This document shows, piece after piece, positions 47,301 to 59,750 of a DNA stretch of 64,000 bases (positions are counted from its first letter, which is position 1; every line of letters starts with the position of its first letter). The stretch comes from Odobenus rosmarus divergens (taxonomy: Eukaryota; Chordata; Mammalia; Carnivora; Odobenidae). Below the pieces are notes generated by a model, which searched no databases, was not told the DNA's origin, and saw only the letters and a program-made list of their open reading frames with translations. The position numbers were made by a program, and so were the translations under genes. The stretch spans positions 1,703,452-1,767,451 of the forward strand of contig NW_004450402.1 in the NCBI RefSeq assembly GCF_000321225.1, read 5' to 3'.

Positions 47301-47662
47301 AAGCTTACTCCTTTATACAATCCAGAAATTAGCAGGATCAAATTAGCAGCAACACAGAAACATTTACTGGCAGGCTTTCCTTCTTCTTCTTCTTTTGTAA
47401 AGGTCAAAATACTCAAAACATTTCCAATGAGCACAAAGAAACATCTAATACAGAAAGCCAGTCTCTGCTCTGATACACCTAAAGCTTACTCCTTTATACA
47501 ATCCAGAAATTAGCAGGATCAAATTAGCAGCATCACAGAAACATTTACTGGCAGGCTTTCCTTCTTCTTCTTCTTTTGTAAAGGTCAAAATACTCAAAAC
47601 ATTTCCAATGAGCACAAAGAAACATTTAACACAGAAAGCCAGTCTCTGCTCTGATACATCTA
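47301..47662. repeat. 181-bp tandem duplication (two copies)
   Basis: 47301-47481 and 47482-47662 are head-to-tail copies differing at only a few bases (e.g. AGCAACAC/AGCATCAC, CATCTAATAC/CATTTAACAC). Each copy holds a (TTC)4 run. No coding function seen. Confidence 0.97.
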
Positions 47663-48828
47663 ACCTGAGCAGAGAAATGTATATGAATAGCACTCAGTGG
47701 GTAGCCTTCTCAAATTCAGTGGCAACTTAGTTTTACTATGATTTATACATCCAACATAGTTATGAAAGACAGTTTGTTTCTCTGCAGTGTTACTCTCCAG
47801 CAGCCATACTCCTCGTGTCTTCTGCTCCTTTGCTCCCTGGAACAAATCCTTTCTCCCTTTGTACATATTCACTCTAGCAATCATCTTGGATTTGAAATAG
47901 TCAGATACTCTTACTTCAAGTTAGTCCAGTTCCATGGTCTGGGCAGGAGCTAAGTTTTTCACTTACTGTGAAATTTTTTCCAATGTCAGTGAGTCCAGTG
48001 ATCATGCCCGCCCTCAACTCTTTCCCCTTCCTGAAGCAAACTCTGACTTTGGACAGGAGTCATTCCTTGCCTCTCTACCATTAGCTCATCAGATTTCACT
48101 AGTCCTTGAGAGCAATGAGCATAGGGTATAGCTTCCATGACTGGCCTGTGAAGGATGACAAGGGGTCTCCAATGTTGACTTGGCTTAAGATAAAACAGCC
48201 AAACTTGATGTTCCTTAAGCTTCCCGGCCCTTTAGTGTTGTCTTGTGGCCTCCATATCTCACTTAGTTGTTTTCTCGGTTGTTGCAGCTGAGCTCAAGGA
48301 GGGCGGCAACTGTGTGTGGGGGGGCGGGGGGAAGGTTCACCACTGTATCTCAAGGGCTTTCCCCAGTCTACTCCTCCACACTATTTGCATTTCTGACCAT
48401 CTGCTTTTGTTATCTGCTTTGTGGCCTCAGAGAAAACAGCCTTCCACTTGTCTCAATTTCTTCCTGTCCTACAGAGGACCAGGCACACAAGCATCCCCAG
48501 TAAAGGTACTGCCTTCCTGGGGCAGGGGACCCTTTCATGTTCTCCAGATCCACTCGCCTGCCATTCCTGGTACACTGAGCCTACCCAGGCCCGTGGCCAC
48601 ATGGGGGACAATGTCAGCTCCCCGGGGCCCAGTGAGACCACCAGGGCAAGGACCACAACCAGATGAGGGGACTGAGGCCATGAAAAGGTGACCCTTGCCT
48701 GAGTTCATTCGTCCCTCACACCCCAACCACCTCCCCAGGCCTGCTGCCCGACCCCTCATAACCAGATTTTTTTAAACGTGAAATAGAACAGAATGGAGTA
48801 GCAGTACATGCAGTAGAGTCCAAATGTA
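47663..48828. other. Intergenic, GC-rich 48.28-48.75 kb
   Basis: A 148-codon open frame (48245-48691) is the longest besides S1PR1, but overlapping frames are also open, as expected of GC-rich DNA. No homology recognised and no CpG clustering comparable to the S1PR1 promoter. Confidence 0.45.
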
Positions 48829-49015
48829 TTTTTTTTTCAAAGATTTTATTTATTTATTTGAGCGAGAGAAAGAGCACACGAGAGGGGGGAGGGTCAGAGG
48901 GAGAAGCAGACTCCCTGCTGAGCAGGGAGCCCGATGCGGGACTCGATTCTGGGACTCCAGGATCATGACCTGAGCCGAAGGCAGTCGCTTAACCAACTGA
49001 GCCACCCAGGCACCC
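48829..49015 (-). mobile_element. SINEC
   Basis: Antisense copy with the duplication AGTCCAAATGT / AGTCCAACTGT. Just after it AACATTTGAAAGGTACTATTTT is tandemly repeated at about 49083-49127. Confidence 0.95.
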
Positions 49016-49219
49016 AAGTCCAACTGTTTTTATAGTTGTACGTGTTCAGGGTTTACAATGTAACACTGTGGATCATGGCCAAAACATTTGAAAGGTACTA
49101 TTTTAACATTTGAAAGGTACTATTTTACTAATCTATTTTTGTGCCCCTCATATTCACTTTCTGAATGTGAATGACCTTTCTAAAAGTGAGTGTGTTATAA
49201 GGAATCTCTAAGCACTGTA

Positions 49220-49480
49220 TACAGAGTCAGGCAAAGTCTGGCGTTTACTGGTGGTGTGATAACGGGAGAATTGCATCAACGCTGAACTTCCATTTCCTCA
49301 TCTTTAAAGTGGGAATAATAGCTTCATGAATTCAAGGCTGTGGGCCACCCCCATGCCAATCACTTATCCTTAATCTTTGCAATAATCCCAAGGTACTTAT
49401 TATTACTCTCATTTTGTTGAAGAAACTGAAGTTCAGAGAAGTAAAGAAACCAAAGCTCAAGCTCAGGTTGTTAATACCTT
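49220..49480. mobile_element. MIR remnants, opposite orientations
   Basis: 49220-49325 is sense (GAGTCAGGCAAAGTCTGG, TTTCCTCATCTTTAAAGTGGG). 49360-49480 is antisense (AGGTACTTATTATTACTCTC, AAGAAACTGAAGTTCAGAG). Confidence 0.75.
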
Positions 49481-51849
49481 GCTGAGCAAAGAGCTCATTT
49501 CAAGATGCCCCATGCTCTTTCTAGCGAGCATGGATTTCTACCCATAAAAAGTCTGAGATTTGTAATTCCATGGTAACTTCTATTGACTTCTCACACATTC
49601 ATTTAGCCCAATCAATTCAGTATTTATTAAGCATCAGTTAAGTACACAGCATGGAGTTGGGGAGTAGAGGGGAAACAGAAGAGTAAATTGCCATCCGTTC
49701 TTCTGGAATGTACATTTAACTTGCAGAGAAAACACTGATAAACACCGAACGGCAACGAGCTTACTGGTGGTGCTGAGCACCTGAGGCATATGGGACATTT
49801 AAAAATTGTAACAGGTGTCATTCTATTATAAATCTAAATGATAGTTAATGAAAGAAATAAATTTATATTTTATGCAACGCCTAAAGGATCCAGAGTATGG
49901 ATATCATTTATAGATAAGGGCTCTACACGGATATAAATGAGTGTAAGTTATTTTCTTAAGTTTGGCAGAAGACGTCCCCTTTCATTTTGGTCCCATACTG
50001 GACCAACATAGTCTCTTGCACTTTAAAAGTAAACCACATATATTTGTGCTTGATTTAATTATCAGCCTTTTTTTTTTCAAATAAATTGCTCTGCTTTGCA
50101 GTTAAGAGCTAATGGGGAAGTTTTTTAAAGATCATTCTTTAAAGGGTTCACAGGAAGCTGCCTACTTAGTCACTCATCAGGACAAGCCTCACCCTTCCAC
50201 ATTTTGTTTACTCTCTCTGCTGTCCCTATTTATTGTTTCCAATTGATTTTCCACTCCTCCAGTGAGCACCATGTTCCAAACAAAGCTGGGAATTTCAGTT
50301 TATATACGTGTTACTGGCTTACCAGCTTTTCCATCAGGAGTTCTTTACTATGAATAAGGTGGATGGCAGGATGGAAAGGATACAGTAGGAGAACTGAATG
50401 CTGAGAATGTGGATTTGGAGGGAAGAGCCTGGAAGGCTGCTTTTTCTCTTCTGCAGCCCAACCCTATAGTGTGAAGGAGACAGGAAGAGCAACAATATGT
50501 CCTAGGACCTTTGCAGTGGTTGATAGGAAAGAAAGAGCCACACCGGATTTCTCTTTGAAGTATTTAAAAAAAAAAAAAAACCCTAAAAACTGACCTAAGC
50601 TATATCACTACCTTGGTTTAACGCTTACTCAAAAATTATACTACGTTGTTATCGTTTCCTGAAACTAAGCTCTATTGTATCTTGGCTACAACCTATGAGA
50701 AAACTTGAAGAGGAAATCCCAGGAAGAATTAAGTTTTCAGTTTTCTTACCTTTAATTTCTTTGCTTGCAAATAAAATTAGTATTGAAGCCTCTAGAACAA
50801 AATCAGTACTACTCATATCCTGTTTAGGTAAGCTAAGTGACATACGTGTTTATCCAGAAACCAATAGTTCCTTTCACTTTTACTATTTTTTTCCATGCTA
50901 GAGTTTCAAAGGATACCAGGATATTTCTCCAATAGATGGGAATTTGCCATGTAGGGGCATACACCCAGAGAGAACATGTTAAATGGGGTTGTCTGGTTAA
51001 CAAACCAAAGGGTTAAAAGTTTTTAATTCTCTGAAAAATCATCAGATCCATGACAAAATATCTGGAAAAGATCTTTAAAAACATTGTCACAAGTATGAAC
51101 ACTAGACAAAACATTTGACAAGAAACAAGACAACTTGAGCTATAACACATACAAAACTCCCAGCTGCCACAATATTCCCAGCCAGCACGAGATAACAGGA
51201 TTCCATTCTTGTGATGTGTGGCAGTTAATATGTATAAAAGAAAACAATGGCTTATGCTTAGTGACAGCACAATATGAAAATTTACACATCACATCATACT
51301 TGACAGGAAGATAATACGGATCAGGTTTAATCCACTGTGAACTTACTGTAAGGTATATGTACGAGGCTCGGTGGGAATGTGAAATAAAAGGCATCCTCTC
51401 ATAGACTGTGATGGTTAAACTTGCAAAATAATAAGCCAGAAACTAAGAAATGGAAAATAGACACCCTCTCTTTCACAAAACAATATAAAAAGTTCCAAGC
51501 TATGCAGAATAGAAGAAAAAGATTAAAATATAAAGAAAGGCACACACATTAGAAAAGAAAAGACTTTACAAAAGTTACAATCAGATTGAGCGCACGCTAT
51601 CTTGAAGGAAGTGACAACATTGGTTTCTCAGGTATGCCAAGGCTAAGTGTCAGGATATCAGAGAAGATGCAATCACAAAGCAGAAAGCTTGGTTTCACTC
51701 ATTGGGAAAAGAGACACTGAGGGCTTCCTATGCCTACATCACTGTGTTGTATGTAAAACAATCTTTTAAAGGTTGAAAGTTGTGATTTTGTGACCCATTC
51801 TAGGGTTTGCATTTTCATATGCACAATCAAATAGTTCTGAGGTTTGAAT
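49481..51849. other. Intergenic, nothing recognised
   Basis: 2.4 kb of AT-rich sequence with no gene, RNA or assignable repeat. Poly-A at 50566-50580. Confidence 0.4.
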
Positions 51850-51868
51850 CCAAGGGTATTTTTTTTAA

Positions 51869-52048
51869 GATTTTATTTTATTTATTAGAGAGAGAGAGAG
51901 CATGAGCAGGGAGAGGAGCAGAGGGAGAGGGAGAAGCAGGCTCCCCGCTGAAGAGGGAGCCCGATGCGGGGCTTGATCCCAGGACCCTGGGATCATGACC
52001 TGAGCCAAAGGCTGATGCTTAACTGACTGAACCACCCAGGTGCCCCAG
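51869..52048 (-). mobile_element. SINEC
   Basis: Antisense copy with a perfect 19-bp duplication CCAAGGGTATTTTTTTTAA (51850-51868; 52049-52067). Confidence 0.97.
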
Positions 52049-52189
52049 CCAAGGGTATTTTTTTTAAACTATTTTTAATTTTAATCCTTTTTAGAGGGTA
52101 CAGAAAATGAAAATGGTATTATGAAGCAATTGCTGAACTAACCTGAGCTAAAAGTGATGTATGGAAGAAAAAACGTATTGTGTTTGTAT

Positions 52190-52240
52190 CCACATGTGTG
52201 AGCGAGTGTATGTGCGTGCACGTATGTGCGAATGTGTTGA
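52190..52240. repeat. Impure GT-rich simple repeat
   Basis: CACATGTGTGAGCGAGTGTATGTGCGTGCACGTATGTGCG, an imperfect purine-pyrimidine alternation. Confidence 0.7.
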
Positions 52241-52664
52241 GGTGGCGGCCTCCAGTTTCACTGAGCATACTAGAGAAATTCAGCAGAACACCTTATAATA
52301 TAATCACTAAATTCGACCCCCGAGACTAAATTACGCTGTACATTAGCTAGAATTTAAACAAAAACTTGGAGGAAAAACATTTCGAAGGACAGTGGTTTTG
52401 GTAACTAGCAGTGCTTCAGTCTAAGGAATAATGAATCATTATACTTACAAAGTTGAGCATCACTTTCCCTGTTAATACTTACAATGGCTATGGTAGGTAT
52501 CACATAATTAAGGACAAAGTTTTCGAATGTGTAACAAGCTTGATCACTATAAAACATTATTTTTTACATCTAGGTCTCCAAATAATTATGAAAGAAGCCA
52601 GACTAAAAGGAGTACGTGCTGAATGGTTATATTTATATACAATTCTAGACAACACAAAGTAATC

Positions 52665-52880
52665 TGTAATGACAGAAAGTGGATCAGTGGTTGCCTAGGG
52701 GAGAGGGCAGGGAAGAAGTGGGGTGGGGAGGATTACAAAGAAACGTAAACTTTTGGGGTGCTTGATTGTGATGATGGTTTCACAGATGTATAGATAGGCT
52801 AAAACTTCAAAATTATATACTTTAAATACATCTAGTTTTTTGTATGTCAATTATACCTCAATAAAACTTTGTTAAAAAAT
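52665..52880 (+). mobile_element. L1 (old) 3' end
   Basis: GACAGAAAGTGGATCAGTGGTTGCCTAGG, TGTGATGATGGTTTCACAG and TGTCAATTATACCTCAATAAAAC, then an A-rich tail. Confidence 0.88.
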
Positions 52881-53389
52881 TCAATCTTGGCTGTCAAGTT
52901 ATTCCTGCCCAAATGAACTATGAAAATATAACTATATATTACACATATCTCGGGATTAAGGTGAAAAATAAAAATAAGAAAAAGAACCACAGACACATGA
53001 CTGGCAGGACCTGTCTTTCTTTTAATGCTGTATATGGAGTTCACGTCTCCAGTGACTTATCACTTTAAACTTTTCCAGAAACAGTGAAGTTTGCTTTGGT
53101 TACCAAAGAACTAGTAACTTCCCAAGTTCTGGGGTAGCACTAGATCCTCTCTCAAGGAGCTAATGCTACATAATATCTCATAGGACTGTAGCTGCATAAA
53201 CCAGGGAGCAGATTTGGTAGCTTTTATTGATAATGGGGAAGACAAATGAAAGCAACAATTCAAGGACAGGAAAGACAGTTTGGCACCTTTATTTTACCAC
53301 TGATATCTAAAAAAAGAGAAAAGCTCGTTGGAAGAGAGGAGTTGGTGTTCAGAACACCCCTGTCATCTGCTGTGTACTGCGGCCAAAGT

Positions 53390-53600
53390 GGTATTTCAAA
53401 ACTGTGGATCGGATCATATCGTTCCTGCTTAAAATCCTGCAGTGGCTTCCTCCACGCCACTACCTTTAGGAGAAGTCCTTAGCATGGTTTACCAGGTGCT
53501 TCAGGATCTGACCTTTGCCCACCTTTTCAGCCTCAGTTTATCTCTCAGTCTCCCACTCAGTCCACAGTCATTCTGAAAGCCTGTTAGTACCTTAACTGAT
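53390..53600 (+). mobile_element. L2 fragment
   Basis: TTAAAATCCTGCAGTGGCTTCC and TTTACCAGGTGCTTCAGGATCTGACC match internal L2. Confidence 0.75.
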
Positions 53601-53619
53601 CAAAGTGTCTACATGTTGT

Positions 53620-54065
53620 AACGCAGTTTGGGTTCTCCAGGAAGCAGACTTGGGCAGAGTTGAGTGCTCAGGATGTTTATTAGGGAGTGCCCTTGAAATC
53701 AACACCCATGGAAGGGAGGGGGCGGAAGCAGGATTGGGAAAGGGAGAGATCAAGCTGTGGGGCCAGCCCCACAGCCTCAGCCAACCGCGGGGGTGCTGTG
53801 CAACTGAAACGGCCTCTCAAGAGTGGCCTGCGTGGACGTGACCTTGAGCGAGGTATCTCTCTGCAGCTGAGGCAATGCCCAAAGGGGCTGCCAGCACTGT
53901 CGCTGCCTGAGGCAGCAAATCCTTGCTTAAAGGCAGATCTGTGCGGGGCATTTGCATGCTCACCTCCCCTTGGTATTTACCTTGCATGAAGCTCTCTTCT
54001 CCAGTTCACCCCAGGGAACTTCCACTGGTCCCTCAATGAGACTTTTCGCTGGTCTCAGTGAAGTC
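53620..54065. other. GC-rich block, possible old repeat
   Basis: TTTATTAGGGAGTGCCCTTG and the following GC-rich sequence look like an old interspersed repeat, but I cannot name it. ORFs at 53605-53841 and 53687-53989 overlap in different frames and are not convincing. Confidence 0.4.
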
Positions 54066-54091
54066 CTCACGTCTTCTTCTTCTTCTTCTTC

Positions 54092-54300
54092 TTTTTTAAG
54101 ATTTATTTATTTATTTATTTGAAAGAGGGAGAGAAAGAGAGCAGAGAGAGCAGGAGCGGGAGGCGGGGTATGGAAGGGGCAGAGGGAGAAGCAGACCCGC
54201 CCTGAGCAGGGAGCCCAACGTTGGGATGGATCCCAGGACCCTGAGATCATGACCTGAGCCAAAGGCAGATGCTTAACTGACTGAGCCACCCAGGTACCCC
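54092..54300 (-). mobile_element. SINEC preceded by (TTC)n
   Basis: Antisense copy; its tail side carries about seven CTT units (54072-54092). Flanks GTCCTCAC / ATCCTCAC. Confidence 0.95.
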
Positions 54301-54469
54301 GAATCCTCACTTCTTTAGAGAGAACTTCCCAAATTCCTGAACCAGCTCAAACTTCCCACATTTCTTTAGTACCATCCTTGCCATGATTCTTATCACACTT
54401 AATTGTGATTAGCCGGTGATAACTCCAAGAGGACAGAGATAACTTCCATAGTAATCAGCTCTGATCCTC

Positions 54470-54890
54470 ACTGCCTACCACAGTGTTAGCACAGAGCAGG
54501 TACTCAATACTTATTGACTGAATAAGTGAATGAATCCGAGGCCTAAAGAACACTGCAAGGAGCAAACACTGTGTTTGCCAACACATCTAATATACTGACT
54601 AACTGCAGCATGATGCTGAGATAGAGACTTCCTTCGGGTTCTGTGATCAGACTGCCCATCCCATCAGTCCCAGGTTGATCACATTCTAGTTGTGTGACTT
54701 TGAAGAAGTTAATTAAGCTCTCTAAGCCTCAATTTCTTTACCCATAATAATAATAATAATAATAATAGCAACAATTGTATTTTCCCCCTAAGGCTGTTGG
54801 GAGAGTTCAATGACATAATCTGTGTGAAGGGTTTATCATAGGTCCCAGAATATAGTAAGGCATCAGTAAAAGCTAGCTATAATTGCCACT
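54470..54890 (+). mobile_element. L2/MIR remnants with (AAT)n
   Basis: An L2-like end near 54480-54540 (TAGCACAGAGCAGGTACTCAATACTTATTGACTG) and sense MIR at 54680-54890 (TGTGTGACTTTGAAGAAG, CCTCAATTTCTTTACCC) with an (AAT)8-type run at 54745-54770. Confidence 0.75.
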
Positions 54891-54980
54891 TATAAGTTCT
54901 TAATATTCCTTAAAAAAGAGAAAAATATTAGGAAAATTTTTTATATTTGTTATTACAATGCATCAAAATAGTGGAAAAAT

Positions 54981-55162
54981 GGGACACCTGGGTGACTCAG
55001 TCAGTTAAGCGTCTGCCTTCGGCTCAGGTCATGATCCCAGGCTCCTGGGATTGAGCCCCACGTCAGGGTCCCCACTCAGCAAGGAGTCTGCTTCTCCCTC
55101 TGCCTGCCGCTCCCCCTGCTTGTGCTCTCTCTCTCTGTCAAATAAATAAAATCTCCTTAAAA
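54981..55162 (+). mobile_element. SINEC
   Basis: Sense copy GGGACACCTGGGTGACTCAG with a perfect 11-bp duplication AGTGGAAAAAT. Confidence 0.96.
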
Positions 55163-55404
55163 AGTGGAAAAATTAGAATTTTATTGATTTCCCTACACTT
55201 ACTTTATGATGTAGGATTAGTTTTTATTTTATCTGTAGGGGATGGAGAATAGCATTATCTTCTCATTTACTTAGGATCTTCTAAGGTTTTAAATAAGTCC
55301 TGTTCCTGTCCTCTCCTCACACAACTGAGGTGCCTAATTCAGTTTACTGACCATCTTGTACCTCACAGATAGTGTTGGGGGTGTGTGTGGGTGTGTGAAA
55401 CATG

Positions 55405-55720
55405 CCTTTGCTTATGTCTGAAACGTCTTTTCCTACCTTAGGAGATATCTGCTTCAGTATGAATTGACTCTTCAGCTCAAAAAACACCTGCTGAATGAAG
55501 TCTTCCCTTACTTCTCCCATGGTACTCCTTTTATAGCAGTACAAACTTTTACAGGTAAATGGCCACAAAACCATTTACACACCTGGACTGTTGTTTTAAT
55601 TGCCCCGGCATCACATCTCCCCACTAGACTGTGAGCTTCTTGACAGTTAATCTTCTTTATCTTTTGTATCTGGCACATTCAGACACTCAATGTTTGTTGA
55701 GTTGACTTGACTTAGAAGAA
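55405..55720 (+). mobile_element. L2 3' region
   Basis: AAAACACCTGCTGAATGAAGTCTTCCC, ACTAGACTGTGAGCTTCTTGAC and ACACTCAATGTTTGTTGAG match an L2 3' end. Confidence 0.8.
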
Positions 55721-55824
55721 AAACACTAGATCTCTTCAGAAAGACAAATCATAAAGAGGTTTAGGTAATCTGTGATATGCTCAAAAAACAAAGTAGAATT
55801 TAAAAAGCAAGAAGTCAAATAGTT

Positions 55825-55985
55825 TCTTTTTAATCGAAACATAACACTCATACAAAGAAAAGTGCCTGAAATATTAACGTACTACACAATGAATGATCAC
55901 AAAATGCACATTTGACCACGGACCAAGTTAAGAAATAGAACATTTAGAAACCCCTCTATTAAACCCCTCAAGCACCGATCTTTAT
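55825..55985 (-). mobile_element. L1 (old) remnant
   Basis: CATACAAAGAAAAGTGCCTGAAAT and ACCAAGTTAAGAAATAGAACATTTAG resemble old L1M antisense sequence. Confidence 0.6.
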
Positions 55986-55989
55986 AGAG

Positions 55990-57640
55990 CATTTTCTTTT
56001 ATGTCAGCAAGCTTATCTGAGACCTTAGAGGTTAAATATTTCCCCTAATAAAGAATTTAAAGAACTAATAGTCCCATATAAACAATTATTTATTTATTTA
56101 TGGAAATCATTTATGGGAAAGAAATAACTGCCCTACCCTGCTTTCTTTATGGGCTGCCATGGCAATGGGATGTTAGTCACTTACCTGCATCCTTTCACTG
56201 GTATGGACTTTCACATTCTCTCATCCTATAAAGAAATACACTGAGCAGCCCACTTCTATGCCTTTCTGACTCATTTCTGGGGGGTTCTACTTCCTCCTTT
56301 GTCTCCTTTTACTGTGTGTTCTCTGTCCCCATGTTCTTCCCAATTGAAACTCTTCACCCGGGGCCTGTGACTCATTTGACCTCTCTTCTTTCTAACTCCA
56401 CCACTATTTGTTATAAGCTTTAAGAAATCTCCAACAGGAATTGAAGTTTTCATCAGTACTTAAAATAAGATCCAAATGTGAATTCCTTATTTAATCCAGC
56501 ATCTAAAGATTAAGAGAGCACAATATAGGAAGACGGGTCAATGACATGGTAGAAAAGATGACGAATTTAGAGAAAATGATTTATACTTTTCTGAGTGCGA
56601 GGTGTAAGAACATGAAGAAACTGAAACCACTAGCAACCTGGAAAGGGTTAATAGTAAGAGCTGTACTCAAGACACATATGACACAGTGACATAAACAACA
56701 CTACTACAGAAAGTTTTAAAAGGTACAATTAACTGAAAATGTTATTTATTAGTCAGCTAGAAGAAAGAAAATTAATACAGAAGAACAGACTACTTCTTTG
56801 GAAATGTCTCATTTCTTTACGTGTCATTGCATGTTAGCTTTTTTAAAATTATTATTCTCAACGGTTCTTTCCATTTCTTGAGAATCTTATGTCATTTAAA
56901 GAATTGGTATTTGCTGAGATTTGTGATTACCCTGCATGCGAGGAATCAAAGTGCTTCTTTTAAATCTTAGTGAGATGCCTCTCATTATATTCTTTAAAAT
57001 ATTTAAAAAGTAGCACTGGTACATATGTTTGAGCTATCCTTAAATATTAGGGATAAATAATTGACCTGGGAAATTCAGTGCTGAGAATACATGGTGACTA
57101 CAATTAAGAACAAATTCTGAGATCTGATACCACTCACATAATTTCACAATAGTTCAAAGTGTCTTCAAAAACTTATTCCTCCCATCTGATAAAAAAATCA
57201 AGGATGATGATACAAATTCCCACCTAATTACAAAAATCCCACCTAGAATAGAAATCTTTCTACTGTGTCTATTCATATAAGTAAATGCTTCTCTGATAGA
57301 TTTTGAGAACTTCAGGGAAGAAAATGTGATGTGTCTTATATTCATCCACAGCACCCAGAATGATGCTTGAAATGTAGGTGTTTCAAGCCTCCTAACCTAA
57401 AAATCTCAATGTCAGCCTCAGGACCTCTATCTCTCTCTAACTACTTCCAACAGCCACAAAATTTTTTATCTTAGAAGAGAAGTGTCTTTGAAATCTTCTT
57501 CACCATACCCAATTCTATGCTAAAATCTATGCCCTCAAGGTCAATTACATTGGCCTCCTCACTGGTGCCAATGCTTCCCTTCTCTATCTTTCTATCTTCC
57601 TCATCGCCCTACACCACAAGGGAAAAAGGAAACTTTTCAA
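55990..57640. other. Intergenic, nothing recognised
   Basis: AT-rich with no supported gene or clear repeat. Confidence 0.4.
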
Positions 57641-57644
57641 GTGT

Positions 57645-58010
57645 CAACTGTGTTAAGTCAAACATTTCAAATACATTATCTCCTTTAATACCCACAATAT
57701 GCAGCAGGGTTGTATTGCTGTGGTATTTCTCCTTGAAGAAATTAAGGGAGATTAAGTGATTTATTCTAGCAAATAAGGTTTTGTTTTGTTTTTTTAAAGA
57801 TCTTATTTATTTGACAGAGAGAGCACAAGCAGAAGGAGAGAGAGGGAGAAGCAGGCTCCCTGCTGAGCAAGGAGCCCGATGTGGGACTCAATCGAGATCA
57901 TGACCCGGGCCGAAGGCAGCCGCTTAACCGACTGAGCCACCCAGGCATCCCGCAAATAAGGTTGTTAAGTACTCGAGCTGGCGTTTAAACTTTCCTCTTT
58001 CTAACCCTAG
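57645..58010 (-). mobile_element. MIR split by a SINE
   Basis: ATACATTATCTCCTTTAATACCCAC and AAATTAAGGGAGATTAAGTG precede, and GGTTGTTAAGTACTCGAGCTGG follows, the SINE at 57781-57951. Confidence 0.7.
57781..57951 (-). mobile_element. SINEC
   Basis: Antisense copy with a perfect 12-bp duplication GCAAATAAGGTT (57769-57780; 57952-57963). Confidence 0.96.
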
Positions 58011-58019
58011 CTGGTCATG

Positions 58020-58500
58020 TTATATTCTTGCATTCAAAATCACCACTGAAAAGAGTTTTTGCTACCGGATCCTACTTATAGAATAAAATATAAACGCTTT
58101 GACTTGACATATAAAGAAAAAGAAATCCTCCCCAATATAACTCGACTCACATGTGAAGCCTCCTTATTATACGCCTACTCCTGTAGTGTATAAGAAGCCC
58201 GAGCTGGTCTGGACTTCTCACAGTTCCTCAAACTTCCAGGTCCTTCTGCAACTCTGTGCCTTTGCATGTTTCTGTCTGGAATGATCTTTCTCATCTTTGC
58301 CTGGCACCTTCAACCTTCAAGACTCAACTCATATAAAAATCGATTGCTTAGAGGAGATTTCCTTGACTTTTCCGGCAGCTGTTTGCTCTATCTTATTGAT
58401 CACATGAATATAAAAACATTCCACATCACATTACAACCCCTTAGAGAGACCTTGTGCTTCTGACCCCCTCACCGTGAGATCTTTATAGCCATAGGCTGTG
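58020..58500 (+). mobile_element. L2 fragment
   Basis: TTGCTACCGGATCCTACTTATAGAATAAAATATAAACG, CTCTGTGCCTTTGCATGTTTC and ACTCAACTCATATAAAAATCG follow internal L2. Confidence 0.7.
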
Positions 58501-58521
58501 TGTTTATTCAAACTGGCATCT

Positions 58522-58890
58522 GGCTTAGTTCAGGCTGCTATAACAAAAATACCAAAGACTGGGTGTCATAAACAACAGAAATTTATTTCTCATATTTCTG
58601 GAGACTGAGATGTCCAAGATCAAGGTGTCAGATGATTTGGTTGCTAGTGAGGGCCTTCTTCCTGTTTTGCAAAAGGATGCCATGCTGTGTCCTCAAATGC
58701 CTGAGAGAAAATTATCTCTCTTCTGTCTCATCTTCTAAGGGCACTAATCCCATTCATGAAGGACCACCCTCATGACCTGCTGAGCTTCCAAAGGTTCCAT
58801 CATCAAATACCATCATAACAGGGATTAGGCTTCAACATATGAATTTGAGGGTGGGAGGAATATAAACATTTTGCTTATATCAGTATCTCT
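58522..58890 (-). mobile_element. MaLR (MLT1A-like) LTR
   Basis: TTCAGGCTGCTATAACAAAA, AACAACAGAAATTTATTTCTCA, GGAGACTGAGATGTCCAAGATCAAGGTG and GGCTTCAACATATGAATTTGAGG are the reverse complement of the LTR type at 37.1 kb. Confidence 0.9.
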
Positions 58891-59129
58891 AATACATGGT
58901 TTAAAAATTTTTGCTGAAGGATGGAAGGATTAAATAATAGTAATAGAAAAAAAAATGTTCCTGACTTTCTTCTCTAAACCCCCAGGAAGAAGCTTAGAAA
59001 AAAGTTGGTTGGTGAAAGCAATCTGCTTAGTTTTCAAAATGTAATTGCTTCAGTAGGAGTTTAGTAAAATCATTAAGAAGACGATACGGTTAGCAAAGAA
59101 TAAAAACTATTAAATCTAAATAAACAAAG

Positions 59130-59380
59130 CCACAATAACAGCAGCTAACATTTATTGCTCAATTACTGCAGGATTGTTCTATTTGTTTTCACGAGCAAAC
59201 TCAATCCTCACAACCACCCTATTAGGTAGTTATTACTATTGCGAGCTGCTTTTTGAAACTGAGGAAACTGAGGCATGGAAGGTTTCCCTGTGAACACATG
59301 AAGCTAGTAAATGGCATGACTGAAATTTGAACCCACACAGTCCAGTTTGAGAGCTGTATGCTTAGCTTTCACAGTGGATG
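59130..59380 (-). mobile_element. MIR, well preserved
   Basis: CAGCTAACATTTATTGCTCAATTAC, CACCCTATTAGGTAG, GAAACTGAGGAAACTGAGGC and AATTTGAACCCACACAGTCC. Confidence 0.9.
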
Positions 59381-59526
59381 AATAAAGAGCCACGGAAAGA
59401 AACAGATGTCCGAGAGAGAGATTTTTCAAAAGATTAAAATTTCCCATCTCTGTTCCTAGGGGAATGATTCAAATGAGAAAGACCTATGTGCAAATGCCTG
59501 GTAATGTTATTTAAGACTAAGCTAGG

Positions 59527-59737
59527 GGGGCGCCTGAGTGGTTCCATCGATTAAGCCTCTGACTCTTGGTTTCAGCTCAGGTCATGATCTCGGGTCATGA
59601 GATTGAGCCCCACATCAGCTCCGCACGCCCCAGGGAGTCTGCTTGAGGATTCTCTCTCCCTCACCCTCAGTCCCTACCTTTCCTCACACTCGTTCTCTCT
59701 CTCTCTAAAATAAATAAATAAATCTTAAAAAAAAAAA
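59527..59737 (+). mobile_element. SINEC (older subfamily)
   Basis: Sense copy with a perfect 13-bp duplication AGACTAAGCTAGG (59514-59526; 59738-59750). Confidence 0.96.
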
Positions 59738-59750
59738 AGACTAAGCTAGG

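Noticed and set aside
48245..48691. 148-codon open frame in a GC-rich block
   Set aside because: Other frames over the same stretch are also open, no homology or domain is recognisable, and no splice or poly(A) context supports a gene.
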